DNA of 64,000 nt from Paraburkholderia flava. GTDB lineage: Bacteria > Pseudomonadota > Gammaproteobacteria > Burkholderiales > Burkholderiaceae. The notes under the pieces are model-generated. The model was not told the origin of the DNA and ran no database searches. It was given only the letters and a program-made list of their open reading frames with translations. The position numbers and the translations under genes were made by a program. Location: positions 1,116,001 through 1,180,000 of the forward strand of contig NZ_SMRO01000001.1 of the NCBI RefSeq assembly GCF_004359985.1, read 5' to 3'. Shown piece by piece: positions 25,503-34,541 of this stretch (its first letter is position 1; each line of letters begins with the position of its first letter).

Positions 25503-25838
25503 TCACGGCCAGACCGCGGCATAAAATCCCAAATAGAAAACAGTGGTAGCGGCCATTAGCGCCACCACTGACATCGCCACCCGCCGGAGCGAGTATTTGC
25601 GCGCCTGTACGAAACCGACGATCGCCCATGACACCGCCGGGCCGACAAGAAAAACCACGATGGCGGCATAGCCCACCCAGGATACTGCACAGTGTTCCGT
25701 GTCCCAGCACCCGTGCCAGCGAGTCGAAACGAGAGGCCACGAAAGCCGGTCCTTCAGGCGACTTCCCATGACGAGAAACTCCAGGGAAATCAGGACGCCC
25801 GCGATCAGGAAGAGAAGCGATACTGCGGTGCGTTTCAT
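25503..25838 (-). CDS. small polytopic membrane protein, candidate immunity protein to Tae4
   Basis: A 111-residue protein with three hydrophobic helices (about residues 5-22, 50-72 and 85-108). A short loop after helix 1 carries two cysteines and several tryptophans (RWHGCWDTEHCAVSW). Its ATG overlaps the stop of the Tae4-like gene as ATGA, so the two are translationally coupled. Position directly after an amidase effector is where the immunity gene normally sits. However, known Tai4 proteins are soluble periplasmic proteins, so this would be a different, membrane-embedded type. The function is inferred from context only. Confidence 0.65.
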   Translation of the reverse strand: MKRTAVSLLFLIAGVLISLEFLVMGSRLKDRLSWPLVSTRWHGCWDTEHCAVSWVGYAAIVVFLVGPAVSWAIVGFVQARKYSLRRVAMSVVALMAATTVFYLGFYAAVWP

Positions 25839-26428
25839 TTGATTTCCCAGAAGAGGATCTGGCTGGATTTGCCGAGATCGGAGTACCAGAGGGACAATGC
25901 TCCGATGCGAAAACGCGCGAACGAAGTCAGCCAACCTTCGACTCCTGGTGACGTCAGCGTGTCCTTGTTCCAGAGGTCGATGTGATCGCCGGTCGTCGTG
26001 CCTTTCGAGTCCGTATCGCGTGCCCAGTAACCCGAGAAGAATATGATCCCCGTTCGCCCTTTGACCTTCTCTTGCCAGTCTGCACCGGTGACGTCAATGG
26101 GTGTCGTCAGTCCCGCTAGCGGGTGAAGCCCGAGCCAGCCCGCCATCTCGCGGGCGCGAAGTGCGGTTCTTTTCCCGTCAATGCGTATCTGGCCTGCACC
26201 GCGATATGACTGCATTTCAACACCGACGTTATGTAGCGTGAGACTCAATCGAATCGCGCATTGATTGTCAGCATACGGAGGCACCTTGCCAGTATGAGGA
26301 TCAACAAAAGGATCCTCCTTGTCAGGATACGCAGCCCAAAGCTCAGCAAACGAAACGGCTCGGAGATGCACTTCCTTGATCGAGCCAGGGGTGAGGTTCG
26401 TTCTGACGACCGTTTTCCTGTTCGGCAT
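25835..26428 (-). CDS. tae4: type VI secretion amidase effector, Tae4 family
   Basis: A 197-residue NlpC/P60-like peptidoglycan amidase of the Tae4 family, which cleaves the DAP-containing peptide stem in the periplasm of rival cells. Catalytic residues are in place: Cys57 in DNQCAIRLSLTL and His149 with Asp151 in GDHIDLWNK. The flanking SFAELWAAYP, GRTGIIFFSGYW and ending SSQILFWEIK match the family. It has no signal peptide, as expected of a secreted effector. It starts 2 bases after the PAAR gene stop, with GGGAAG as ribosome binding site. No structural tss genes are in the window. Confidence 0.9.
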   Translation of the reverse strand: MPNRKTVVRTNLTPGSIKEVHLRAVSFAELWAAYPDKEDPFVDPHTGKVPPYADNQCAIRLSLTLHNVGVEMQSYRGAGQIRIDGKRTALRAREMAGWLGLHPLAGLTTPIDVTGADWQEKVKGRTGIIFFSGYWARDTDSKGTTTGDHIDLWNKDTLTSPGVEGWLTSFARFRIGALSLWYSDLGKSSQILFWEIK

Positions 26429-26430
26429 CG

Positions 26431-26979
26431 TCACTTCCCACCGCGCATCGCAAGGGCTTCGTCGCCCCAGTACACATGATAATCGGCGGCGCACTCCGTG
26501 AAGATACGCGGCAAGGCTCCGGCCTCGTCCAGGTGCCCGCCAGTGGTTCGTCCGTCCGCCATCTGGATGAAGTACGGATAGCCCACCGATACACCTGCTC
26601 CGACTACCTTGACGCGCTCATCGAACAGCGGTGGCAGGCCCATTGCGCTGACCATGACTGCGTCGCCGCATTTCCCTTGCCTCGTGCCCATGTCCTCAAA
26701 CCATGCCGTCGCGATTGATCCAGCAATCATGCGCGGTGGCCTTGGACATGCGCAGAGCAGGATATCGCCGTCGAGCGCGAGTTCAGTGTTGACATGGATA
26801 TGTCGTCGCGGTCCTCCAGCTTTCGCGATCACACCGGTCATCTCGCAGGCGTTGCAATAACAACGCGCGCCGATCTTCACTGGCGAGCGTCCGCTAAAAC
26901 TGATTGGTGCTCCGGAATACGGCTCAATGACGCCTCCAGTTTCAGGCTGATCGTCCACACTGAGATAACGCCGCATCAT
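26431..26979 (-). CDS. PAAR-like type VI secretion tip protein
   Basis: A 182-residue protein with a PAAR-like core at about residues 25-80. It contains SFSGRSPVKIGARCYCNAC, then VNTELALDGDILLCACPRPPRM. This would cap the VgrG spike and carry the effector encoded next to it. The remaining about 100 residues may form the adaptor surface for Tae4. The double ATG at 26976-26979 follows GGAGAGG. A longer open frame to 27096 exists but lacks a better site. It is the first gene of the cassette; GC content here is below that of the neighbouring chromosome. Confidence 0.72.
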   Translation of the reverse strand: MMRRYLSVDDQPETGGVIEPYSGAPISFSGRSPVKIGARCYCNACEMTGVIAKAGGPRRHIHVNTELALDGDILLCACPRPPRMIAGSIATAWFEDMGTRQGKCGDAVMVSAMGLPPLFDERVKVVGAGVSVGYPYFIQMADGRTTGGHLDEAGALPRIFTECAADYHVYWGDEALAMRGGK

Positions 26980-27096
26980 CGCTAGCCTCTCCGTTGTGAA
27001 AACGACATCGTAGGGTCTTAAGCCATTCACCTCGTCAATTGTTTGCAAAGATTCACAAGTGATTGCAAACCACTCGATAATAGACATTCCACACAC

Positions 27097-27126
27097 GCAA
27101 ACGGCCCGCTAAAGCGAGCCGTTTGC
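27097..27126. terminator. hairpin upstream of the PAAR gene
   Basis: GCAAACGGC (27097-27105) and GCCGTTTGC (27118-27126) flank an inner CGCT/AGCG. A very similar hairpin with a similar downstream flank recurs at 28104-28133, suggesting segmental duplication. Confidence 0.4.
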
Positions 27127-27170
27127 ACAAAGTCACTACTCCGCACACCTCAACCCATCCACCCGATTCT

Positions 27171-27286
27171 GTGAGCGCGCTATCGCTTGCACTTACCGCC
27201 GATGAAATCGCGAAGCTTGAGAAATTGTATGTGCCGCATGCGGTGACGGGGTTTAAATAAGCGTCACGTAATCGGGGCGCTGTTGC
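27171..27286 (+). pseudogene. remnant of an aldo/keto reductase 3' end (direct repeat copy 2)
   Basis: These 116 bases match the end of the aldo/keto reductase gene, including the final codons (ALTADEIAKLE-like, then VPHAVTGFK and TAA), with about 10% divergence. Only some 30 codons remain and there is no start, so it is a fragment. It marks the far border of the inserted PAAR-Tae4 cassette. Confidence 0.85.
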
Positions 27287-27498
27287 GTCCTGTTTCCTGG
27301 CCTCGGCACGGACGTGCTACGGGGTCTCGTCTGTTTTTCAGAGGAAGCTTTTTCGGCATGCCGTTCAAAATACTTCCCCTCCGGTGCACAAATTGCCTCG
27401 TAACCAGCCGAAAATGGTGGATATCACGATCAAGTATCATGCACGATAAACAGCATCAATCGATGCTATAATTTGTGTCAACCAGAAAGGGGGTTTCC
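27287..27498 (+). promoter_or_regulatory. vapBC upstream region
   Basis: No gene is visible in the first 130 bases. Near the end lies TATAAT at 27467-27472, with two small dyads over and ahead of it: TATC/GATA at 27435-27448 and GCATC/GATGC at 27453-27466. This arrangement is expected for an antitoxin-autoregulated promoter. AAAGGGGG before GTG 27499 is the ribosome binding site. Confidence 0.45.
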
Positions 27499-27696
27499 GT
27501 GCGCACTACCATTGCACTCGATGATGATTTGATCGCCAAGGCTCAAGCCTATACGGGCGTGGAAGAAAAATCGGCACTCGTGCGTGAAGCACTGAAGGCC
27601 CTGATCCAGCGTGAGGCTGCAAAGCGACTCGCCAGCCTTGGGGGAAGCCAGCCGGGCATCAAGGGAGCACCGCGTCGCCGGCAGGGCGTTAAATGA
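27499..27696 (+). CDS. vapB: VapB-type antitoxin
   Basis: A 65-residue ribbon-helix-helix antitoxin. It starts VRTTIALDDDLIAKA, typical of the VapB/DUF2191 group, followed by EKSALVREALKALIQREA and a basic C-terminal tail that would block the toxin. The GTG start at 27499 is chosen because AAAGGGGG lies 6 bases ahead; the GTG at 27475 has no such site. The stop overlaps the vapC start as ATGA. Confidence 0.87.
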   Translation: MRTTIALDDDLIAKAQAYTGVEEKSALVREALKALIQREAAKRLASLGGSQPGIKGAPRRRQGVK

Positions 27697-28064
27697 TCCT
27701 CGTTGACACGTCGGTCTGGATCGATCACATCAATGCTTCTGATCACATACTGGTTGGCCTGCTTGCCGAGGAACGTGTGCTGACCCACCCGTACGTAATC
27801 GGAGAGATTTCACTCGGGAGTTTGCGCAAACGTGCGCTCGTGCTTGGTGCGCTACTGGATCTACCGAGCGCGCCAGTGGCGACACCGGAAGAGACGTTTT
27901 ATCTGATCGAACGACAGCGCTTGTTCAATCGGGGGATCGGATATGTGGACACCTCACTATTAGCCTCTGCGTTTCTGCAACCTGGGGTCACCATCTGGAC
28001 GCGTGACAAACGCTTAAAGAGCGTGGCTGACGAACTTGGCCTCAGTGCGGTGCTTGGCCACTAG
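27693..28064 (+). CDS. vapC: VapC-type PIN-domain ribonuclease toxin
   Basis: A 123-residue PIN-domain endoribonuclease. The four acidic Mg(2+)-binding residues are visible: D5 (LVDTSVWIDH), E38 (IGEISLG), D86 (GYVDTSLLA) and D105 (TRDKRLK). Such toxins cleave tRNA or rRNA when the antitoxin is lost. It is translationally coupled to vapB. Lower GC than its surroundings fits acquisition together with the adjacent T6SS cassette. Confidence 0.9.
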   Translation: MILVDTSVWIDHINASDHILVGLLAEERVLTHPYVIGEISLGSLRKRALVLGALLDLPSAPVATPEETFYLIERQRLFNRGIGYVDTSLLASAFLQPGVTIWTRDKRLKSVADELGLSAVLGH

Positions 28065-28103
28065 ACGGCACAAATCATCCGGCAATCAACGCCATCCCCC
28101 AAC

Positions 28104-28133
28104 GCAAACGACCCGCCAAAGCGGGTCGTTTGC
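28104..28133. terminator. bidirectional hairpin between vapC and the CDF gene
   Basis: GCAAACGACCCGC (28104-28116), loop CAAA-like, and its complement to 28133 give a perfect 13-base stem between convergent genes. There is no long T run. It is a homologue of the hairpin at 27097-27126. Confidence 0.6.
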
Positions 28134-28169
28134 ATAAAGAGCGCCATCACTCCGCGACAACTCAGTCCA

Positions 28170-29096
28170 TCAATCTCCTACATTAGCCGCACCCACACGC
28201 GGCACATCCGGCTCAAAAAACACCCACTTAACCTGCGGAAACGCCGCCTGCAAATCCGCCTCGACGATATTGATCGCATCGACCATCGCGCGTCCGCTTG
28301 CGTAGTCGATCATCTCGGCCTGCACCGCGACCACCACGTGCTTGCCCCATTGCAGCGTGATCAGATTCATGATGCTGCGAATTTCGCTACGTGCACGCAG
28401 ATGCGCTTCGATCGCGCGTCGCACTTCCGGGCTCGCCGATTCGCCGATCAGCATCGACTTCACCTCGCGCGCGACGAGCCACGCGATCACCATCAGCAGC
28501 ACGCCAACGCCGACCGAACCGAGAGCGTCGTACATCGGATTGCCGGTCACCATCGTCGCGAGCACAGCGACGAACGCGATCGCGAGGCCAAAAAGCGCGG
28601 CAATATCCTCGCCTGCGACGACGAGCAGATCGGACTCGCGCGTTTCGCGAAACCATCGCCACATCGACTTGTCCGGGTGCACCTTGCGGATCTCGCGGAC
28701 CGCGCCCATCAGCGAGAACGTTTCAAGCACGACCGACACACCCAGCACGATCAGCGCGACGAACGCATGCGACAGCGGCTCGTGTGCGACGAGGCGATGC
28801 ACGCCCTCGTACACCGAGAACGCACCGCCGACAAAGAACAGCAGCAGCGCGACGAGCAGCGAGTAGAAATAGATCGCGCGGCCCGCGCCGAGCGGATGCA
28901 GCACGGTCGCGGGACGGCGCGCCTGCCGCAGACCGAATAGCAACAGCAACTGGTTGCCGCAATCGGCGGTGGAGTGGATCGCTTCGGCGAACATCGAGCC
29001 GGAACCGGTGAACGCTGCGGCTGCGAACTTGCAGACCGCAATGCCGAAGTTGGCGGCGAGCGCGTAGAAAATGGCTTTCGGCGATTCTTCTGTCAT
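28170..29096 (-). CDS. cation diffusion facilitator family transporter
   Basis: A 308-residue CDF metal/proton antiporter with about six transmembrane helices and a C-terminal cytoplasmic domain. Helix 2 has the metal-site motif HSTAD (IHSTADCGN). Helix 5 has GEDIAALFG, with the Asp but not the His of the classical HxxxD pair, as in the SLC30A9-like branch of CDF proteins. Likely exports or moves a divalent cation (Zn, Mn or Fe) across the inner membrane; specificity is not readable. It is monocistronic. Confidence 0.88.
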   Translation of the reverse strand: MTEESPKAIFYALAANFGIAVCKFAAAAFTGSGSMFAEAIHSTADCGNQLLLLFGLRQARRPATVLHPLGAGRAIYFYSLLVALLLFFVGGAFSVYEGVHRLVAHEPLSHAFVALIVLGVSVVLETFSLMGAVREIRKVHPDKSMWRWFRETRESDLLVVAGEDIAALFGLAIAFVAVLATMVTGNPMYDALGSVGVGVLLMVIAWLVAREVKSMLIGESASPEVRRAIEAHLRARSEIRSIMNLITLQWGKHVVVAVQAEMIDYASGRAMVDAINIVEADLQAAFPQVKWVFFEPDVPRVGAANVGD

Positions 29097-29168
29097 CGTC
29101 GGGCGGTGCGGGCGGTCGTAGAGAGAAATGCCTTTGTATCACAACCGCCCGTACGTCCATCTACGTTG

Positions 29169-32100
29169 TTAAGTCCGCTCCAGTACCGCCATGTCGCGCA
29201 CGACGACCAGCAGCATCGACAGGCTCGCGCCACCCGACGCGCGAAGATCCGCGAGCAGCCGCTCGTAGCGTTCGAGGGCGGTTGTGCGATGAACACACCA
29301 TCCGTCGACGAGCGCGTCCGGTGTGGTCGCATGTTCGTCCTGCGCGAGCGCGCTTGCAGTCAATGCGCGTTTGAGCCGCGCGAGCTCCGACAACGCCGTC
29401 GCGCGCGCGAGCAAGTCCCAATGCGTAGGCGTAGGCAGCGCGGCAGCACGTTCACTGATCCAGCCATAGTTCAACCGCGTACCGAGCGCGAAGTACACGC
29501 CCGCGACGAGTTCGAGATCGCGTCCGCTCGAGGCCGCCACTTCGGCGATATCGAGCAGCGCCGCCGAGTTCTCCCCACTCGCAACCCGCACCGCAAGTTC
29601 GCTGTCCACACCCGCATCGACGAGCTCGCATTGCCGCGCGGACAGCGCATCGAGATCGTCATGTGGCAACAGCGCAGGCCATTGGGGCGCGAGCCGTTGC
29701 GCCGCATCGCGACACCGTTCGAGCAGATCCGTCACGCCGCCGTCGCGCACCGCGCCCGACATCAACTGACGCAGGAACCACAGCGCCGAACGTTCGAGCA
29801 GGCGCGCAACTTCGACAAACATCCGTGCCTGCACGTCGTCGGGGACGCGGTTATCGAGCGCATCGATGTCGGTCCACACGCGGTCGAGATCGAACACGTC
29901 GCGCGCCATCAGACACGCGCGCACGATATCGCCCGGCTGTGCATCGGTCTCTTCCATCAACCGATGCACGAACGCGCAGCCCACTCGATTGACGAGCCCG
30001 TTCGTCAGAAACGTCGCGAGAATCTCGCGACGCAGCGGATGACGTCGCATCGGCTCCGCGAAACGCTGCCGCAACGGCTGCGGAAAATAATCGACCACCA
30101 TGCCATCGACAAGCGGATCTTCCGGCAAATCCGTTTCGAGCAGCGCGTCGTACAGCCACATCTTGCTGTACGCGAGCAGCACCGCGCGCTCCGGCGTCGT
30201 CAGGCCGACCTTCGCAGCCTGACGTTCGGCGAGTTCGTCGTCGGCGGGCAGAAATTCGATCGCGCGATTCAGCCGCCCCGCACGTTCGAGCATGCGCATC
30301 AACCGCGCTTCCGAATCGAGCAGTTCGACGCTGTAACGCCCGGCAATCGACAGCGCCTGGGTCTGGTAGTAGTTGTCCTGCAGCACGAGCAGGCCCACTT
30401 CGTCGGTCATTTCGGCGAGCAGTGCATTGCGTTGCTTCGACGTCATCTCGCCGTCGGCCACGACGAGGCCGAGCAGGATCTTGATGTTGACCTCGTGATC
30501 CGAACAGTCGACGCCCGCGGAATTATCGATCGCATCGGTGTTGAGACGGCCCCCGTGCTGCGCGTACTCGATGCGCCCCAGTTGCGTCAGACCGAGATTG
30601 CCGCCCTCCGCGACCACCTTGCAGCGCAGTTCCGCGCCGTTCACACGTACCGCGTCGCTGCTACGGTCGCCGACCTGCGCATGCGTCTCGCGCGTCGCCT
30701 TCACGTAGGTGCCGATGCCGCCGTTGTACAACAGATCCACCGGCGCGAGCAGCAACGCGCGGATCAGATCGCTCGGCGCGAGCGCGGCTGCGCCGATGCC
30801 GAGCACTGCCTGCATCGCAGGAGACACGGGGATCGTCTTCGCGCTGCGCGGAAATACGCCGCCGCCCGCTGAAATCAGCGCGGGGTCGTAGTCGGCCCAG
30901 CTCGAACGCTCGAGTGCAAACAAACGGCTGCGTTCGGCGAAGCTCGCGGCCGCATCGGGATTTGGGTCGAGGAAAATGTGGCGATGATCGAATGCCGCGA
31001 CCAGTCGAATGTGCGGCGACAGCAGCATGCCGTTGCCGAACACATCGCCCGACATATCGCCGATGCCGACCACCGTGAAGTCGGTGGTCTGCGTATCGAC
31101 GCCCATCTCGCGGAAGTGCCGCTTCACCGATTCCCACGCACCGCGCGCGGTGATCGCCATCTTCTTGTGGTCGTAGCCGACCGAACCGCCCGACGCGAAT
31201 GCATCGTCGAGCCAGAAGCCGTAGTGCTGCGAGATCGCGTTCGCGTAGTCGGAGAACGTCGCGGTGCCCTTGTCGGCGGCAACGACGAGGTACGGGTCGT
31301 CAGGATCGAGACGCACGACGTCCGTGGGCGGCACGATCGCGCCGGCCACGCGATTGTCAGTCAGATCGAGCAGGCCGCGCAGGAACGTCTGATAGCACGC
31401 TATCCCTTCGCGCATCCACGCTTCGCGATCGCCGGGCGGCGGCGGGTTCTTCACGACGAAACCGCCCTTCGATCCGACCGGCACGATCACGACATTCTTC
31501 ACCATCTGCGCTTTCATCAGCCCGAGCACTTCCGTGCGGAAATCCTCGCGCCGGTCCGACCATCTCAGGCCACCGCGCGCAACGCGTCCGCCGCGCAGAT
31601 GCACGCCCTCGACACGCGGCGAATACACCCAGATCTCGAACATCGGTTTCGGCTCGGGTAAACCGGGCACTTTCGACGGATCGAACTTGAACGACAGATA
31701 CGGTTTCGGCTTTCCTTCGCTGTCGCGCTGGTAGTAATTCGTGCGCTGCGTCGCGCCAATGACGCCGAGGAATTGCCGCAGGATGCGGTCTTCGTCGAGA
31801 TTCGGCACCTTGTCGAGCGCGCTTTCGATGCCCTTCTGCAGCTGCGCAGTGTGGGCGTCGCGCTTGTCGGGCGCATCCGCATTAGCCGGATCGAAGCGTG
31901 CGACGAACAGATCGACGAAGCCACGCGCAATCGCAGGATTGCCGGTCAGCGCGCGCTCGATGTACGCGTCGCTGAACGTCGAGCCCACTTGCCGCAGGTA
32001 CTTCGCATACGCGCGCAGAATCGTCACTTCGCGTGCGCCGAGATGCGCGCGCAGCACCAGCCGGTTGAAGTCGTCGTTCTCGATCTCGCCGGTCCACACC

Positions 32101-34019
32101 TGCTCGAATGCATTCTCGAACAGATCTTTCACGCGCTCGATGTCGAACTCCGCATCGTCGGCGAGTTCGAGTCCAAAGTCGTGAATCCATGCGGGCTTCG
32201 CACCAGGCGCTTCGATCAGATACGGCCGCTCTTCATCGACGCGCACGCCGAGATGCTCGAGCATCGGCAGGCTGCGCGACAACGCAATGGGTTGCCCCGT
32301 GCGATACACCTTGAAGCGAAACGCACGCGGTCCCGATTCGATCGGCCGGTATAGATTCATCGCGAGCCGTTCGCTGTCCTGCACGCGTTCGATCAGTTCG
32401 ATGTCGCGCACCGCCGTGCGCGCCGGATAATCGTCGCGATAGCCGGCAGGAAACGAATCGGCGTAGCGTTGCAGCAGCCGGTTGCCCTGCTCTTCGCCGG
32501 ACGCATCGAGCAGCGCATCGGCAAGATCGTCCTGCCAGCGGCGGGTGACCTGCACGAGCCGTGTTTCGAGTTCGCGCGTGTCGACCTCGGGCATCGTGCC
32601 CGACTGCGCATGCACGACGAAATGAATCCGCGCGAGCGTCGACTCGGAAAGCAGCGGCGTGAACTCGACGGTTGCGCCGTTGAACGTGTCGGTAAGCAGC
32701 GTGGCGATGCGTCGACGGAGATCGGTGTTGTACTTGTCGCGCGCGACAAACACGAGGCACGACACGTAACGGTCGAAGCGATCGCGTCGCACGAAGATGC
32801 GCGTGCGCTGATGCTCCTGCAACCGCAGCACGCCGAGCGCGACGTCGTAGAGTTCGTCTTCGTCGGCCTGGAACAGCTCGTCGCGCGGCCAGGTTTCGAG
32901 CACCGTCACGAGCGATTTGCCGAGATGCCCCTTCGGCAGAAAACCCGCACGCTTCACGATGTTCGCGCACTTGCGCCGCACGATCGGAATCTCCGCGCTC
33001 GACACCATGTACACCGTCGACGTGTACAGGCCGATAAAACGCCGCTCGCCGCGCACGTTGCCGTCCTTATCCGTGAGCTTCACGCCGACGTAATCGAGGT
33101 AGCCCGGACGGTGCACGGTCGCGCGCGAGTTCGCCTTGGTCAGGAAGATCGGCGATGCGCCGCGAATGATTTCGGCGGCGGCCGGCGGCAGCGGTGTGAT
33201 TTCGGCGGCGCCGGGCTCGCGCAGCGCTTCGCGCAGGATGCCCAGGCCCGAGCCCGGCACACCGCGTAGACCGAGTCCGTCGCCGTGCGCGACGAGTTCG
33301 TAGTCGCGCTGACCGAGGAACGTGAAGTGATCGGCGACCATCCATTCGACGAACGCGCGCGCTTCGGCACCTTCTGCACCGGTTTCGCGGGCCTTCATCT
33401 CCTTGATCGTCGCGCGCGCGATATCGACGATTTTCGGCCAGTCCTCGACGCCCGCGCGAACGTCGCCGAGCACGCGCGCGATGCCGTCGGTCAACGCCTT
33501 CAGGCGTGCCGCGTCGCCGCAGCGATCCACTTCGAAATGTATGAACGACGTCAGATGCGACTGCGTGTCGCCGGCTTCCTCGCCGCCCTGCGCAGCCCGC
33601 GCAATCGTGCCGTCGGCGTTGCGCCAGATCCGGAACACCGGATGCACGACCGAATGCAGCGCGAGCCCAAGACCGTTCACCGCCATCGAGACCGAGTCGA
33701 CGAGAAACGGCATGTCGTCGTTGACGATCTCGATCACCGTGTGATCGGAATGCCAACCGTGCTGTTCGAGAATCGGGTTGTACACGCGCAGGCGCTCGGC
33801 GCCGGGCGTGAAACGCTGCGCGGTCTGCCAGTGCGCCATCGCGGCGCCGTACAGATCGGCGATCGCGCGACTGTGCAGATCGTCGGCATCGACGAAATCG
33901 TAGTAATGCCGCAGGAAAGGCTCGACGACTTCGAACGCGGGCTCGGGCAAGCGGCCGCGCGCGAACTCGACGATGTCGTTGAACAGATGAGCGACGGCCT
34001 CTTCGTTTTTCGCTTGCAT
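29169..34019 (-). CDS. gdhB: NAD-specific glutamate dehydrogenase, large (180 kDa-type)
   Basis: A 1616-residue single-chain NAD-glutamate dehydrogenase, which deaminates glutamate to 2-oxoglutarate and ammonia in catabolism. The long N-terminal ACT-like regulatory region (SVSMAVNGLGLALHSVVHPV) precedes the catalytic core. The core has GGLRWSDRREDFRTEVLGLMKAQ, VPVGSKGGFVV and the NAD fold GIGDMSGDVFGNGMLLS. A long C-terminal helical region follows. ATG 34019 has GGAGG ahead and is preferred over GTG 34031. Length fits the family (about 1600). It is monocistronic. Confidence 0.95.
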   Translation of the reverse strand: MQAKNEEAVAHLFNDIVEFARGRLPEPAFEVVEPFLRHYYDFVDADDLHSRAIADLYGAAMAHWQTAQRFTPGAERLRVYNPILEQHGWHSDHTVIEIVNDDMPFLVDSVSMAVNGLGLALHSVVHPVFRIWRNADGTIARAAQGGEEAGDTQSHLTSFIHFEVDRCGDAARLKALTDGIARVLGDVRAGVEDWPKIVDIARATIKEMKARETGAEGAEARAFVEWMVADHFTFLGQRDYELVAHGDGLGLRGVPGSGLGILREALREPGAAEITPLPPAAAEIIRGASPIFLTKANSRATVHRPGYLDYVGVKLTDKDGNVRGERRFIGLYTSTVYMVSSAEIPIVRRKCANIVKRAGFLPKGHLGKSLVTVLETWPRDELFQADEDELYDVALGVLRLQEHQRTRIFVRRDRFDRYVSCLVFVARDKYNTDLRRRIATLLTDTFNGATVEFTPLLSESTLARIHFVVHAQSGTMPEVDTRELETRLVQVTRRWQDDLADALLDASGEEQGNRLLQRYADSFPAGYRDDYPARTAVRDIELIERVQDSERLAMNLYRPIESGPRAFRFKVYRTGQPIALSRSLPMLEHLGVRVDEERPYLIEAPGAKPAWIHDFGLELADDAEFDIERVKDLFENAFEQVWTGEIENDDFNRLVLRAHLGAREVTILRAYAKYLRQVGSTFSDAYIERALTGNPAIARGFVDLFVARFDPANADAPDKRDAHTAQLQKGIESALDKVPNLDEDRILRQFLGVIGATQRTNYYQRDSEGKPKPYLSFKFDPSKVPGLPEPKPMFEIWVYSPRVEGVHLRGGRVARGGLRWSDRREDFRTEVLGLMKAQMVKNVVIVPVGSKGGFVVKNPPPPGDREAWMREGIACYQTFLRGLLDLTDNRVAGAIVPPTDVVRLDPDDPYLVVAADKGTATFSDYANAISQHYGFWLDDAFASGGSVGYDHKKMAITARGAWESVKRHFREMGVDTQTTDFTVVGIGDMSGDVFGNGMLLSPHIRLVAAFDHRHIFLDPNPDAAASFAERSRLFALERSSWADYDPALISAGGGVFPRSAKTIPVSPAMQAVLGIGAAALAPSDLIRALLLAPVDLLYNGGIGTYVKATRETHAQVGDRSSDAVRVNGAELRCKVVAEGGNLGLTQLGRIEYAQHGGRLNTDAIDNSAGVDCSDHEVNIKILLGLVVADGEMTSKQRNALLAEMTDEVGLLVLQDNYYQTQALSIAGRYSVELLDSEARLMRMLERAGRLNRAIEFLPADDELAERQAAKVGLTTPERAVLLAYSKMWLYDALLETDLPEDPLVDGMVVDYFPQPLRQRFAEPMRRHPLRREILATFLTNGLVNRVGCAFVHRLMEETDAQPGDIVRACLMARDVFDLDRVWTDIDALDNRVPDDVQARMFVEVARLLERSALWFLRQLMSGAVRDGGVTDLLERCRDAAQRLAPQWPALLPHDDLDALSARQCELVDAGVDSELAVRVASGENSAALLDIAEVAASSGRDLELVAGVYFALGTRLNYGWISERAAALPTPTHWDLLARATALSELARLKRALTASALAQDEHATTPDALVDGWCVHRTTALERYERLLADLRASGGASLSMLLVVVRDMAVLERT

Positions 34020-34541
34020 GACGTCCTCCACAGCGGGCGACTATCGATTGCATCGGATTGCATCGTCTGGATGGGCATTATGCGCCCGGCTCGCGGAAAA
34101 GCGATGTGCGGATGCACATAGCGGACCCGTTGCGCACCGTGCGACATGCCGAAGCGTCGCGCGGCGAAAGATGCCTGAAAACATGCTGTGTTCTGTTATG
34201 CAGCGATCACAGCCGACCGTTCGCCTGCTTGGCGGCCCTTATATGCCGCGATAGTCTTTGAACGTCGCTTCGAGACTGTTTTGCACACCTCGACGCGACG
34301 TTCGACATTCCGATCTTCGTAGCGACACATCCAGCGAAACACGACCGCGCGATGCGGGCATTCGATGCCGTCAATGCCACTCCGCGACGATGGTTCGCAA
34401 CGCCAGGCCAGGCACCCATCGATCCCGCCGGTACACGGCACGTCTCACGATCAACCGCTCAGGCCAGGCATCCGTGTCCGCGTATTGTCGCGGGCATTTT
34501 CGTACCGGGGTGGACCTGCAGGCCTCGTCATGGAGAACCCC
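34020..34541. other. divergent intergenic region before the barrel gene
   Basis: These 522 bases contain no convincing gene. GAACGTCGC (34260-34268) and GCGACGTTC (34295-34303) form a long-range dyad with 26 bases between. No sigma-54 box comparable to the one before the glycine-rich gene was found. Confidence 0.4.

Noticed and set aside
28974..30872. 632-codon plus-strand frame across the glutamate dehydrogenase and CDF genes
   Set aside because: It spans two real genes on the other strand, has Arg-rich non-protein composition and no ribosome binding site.
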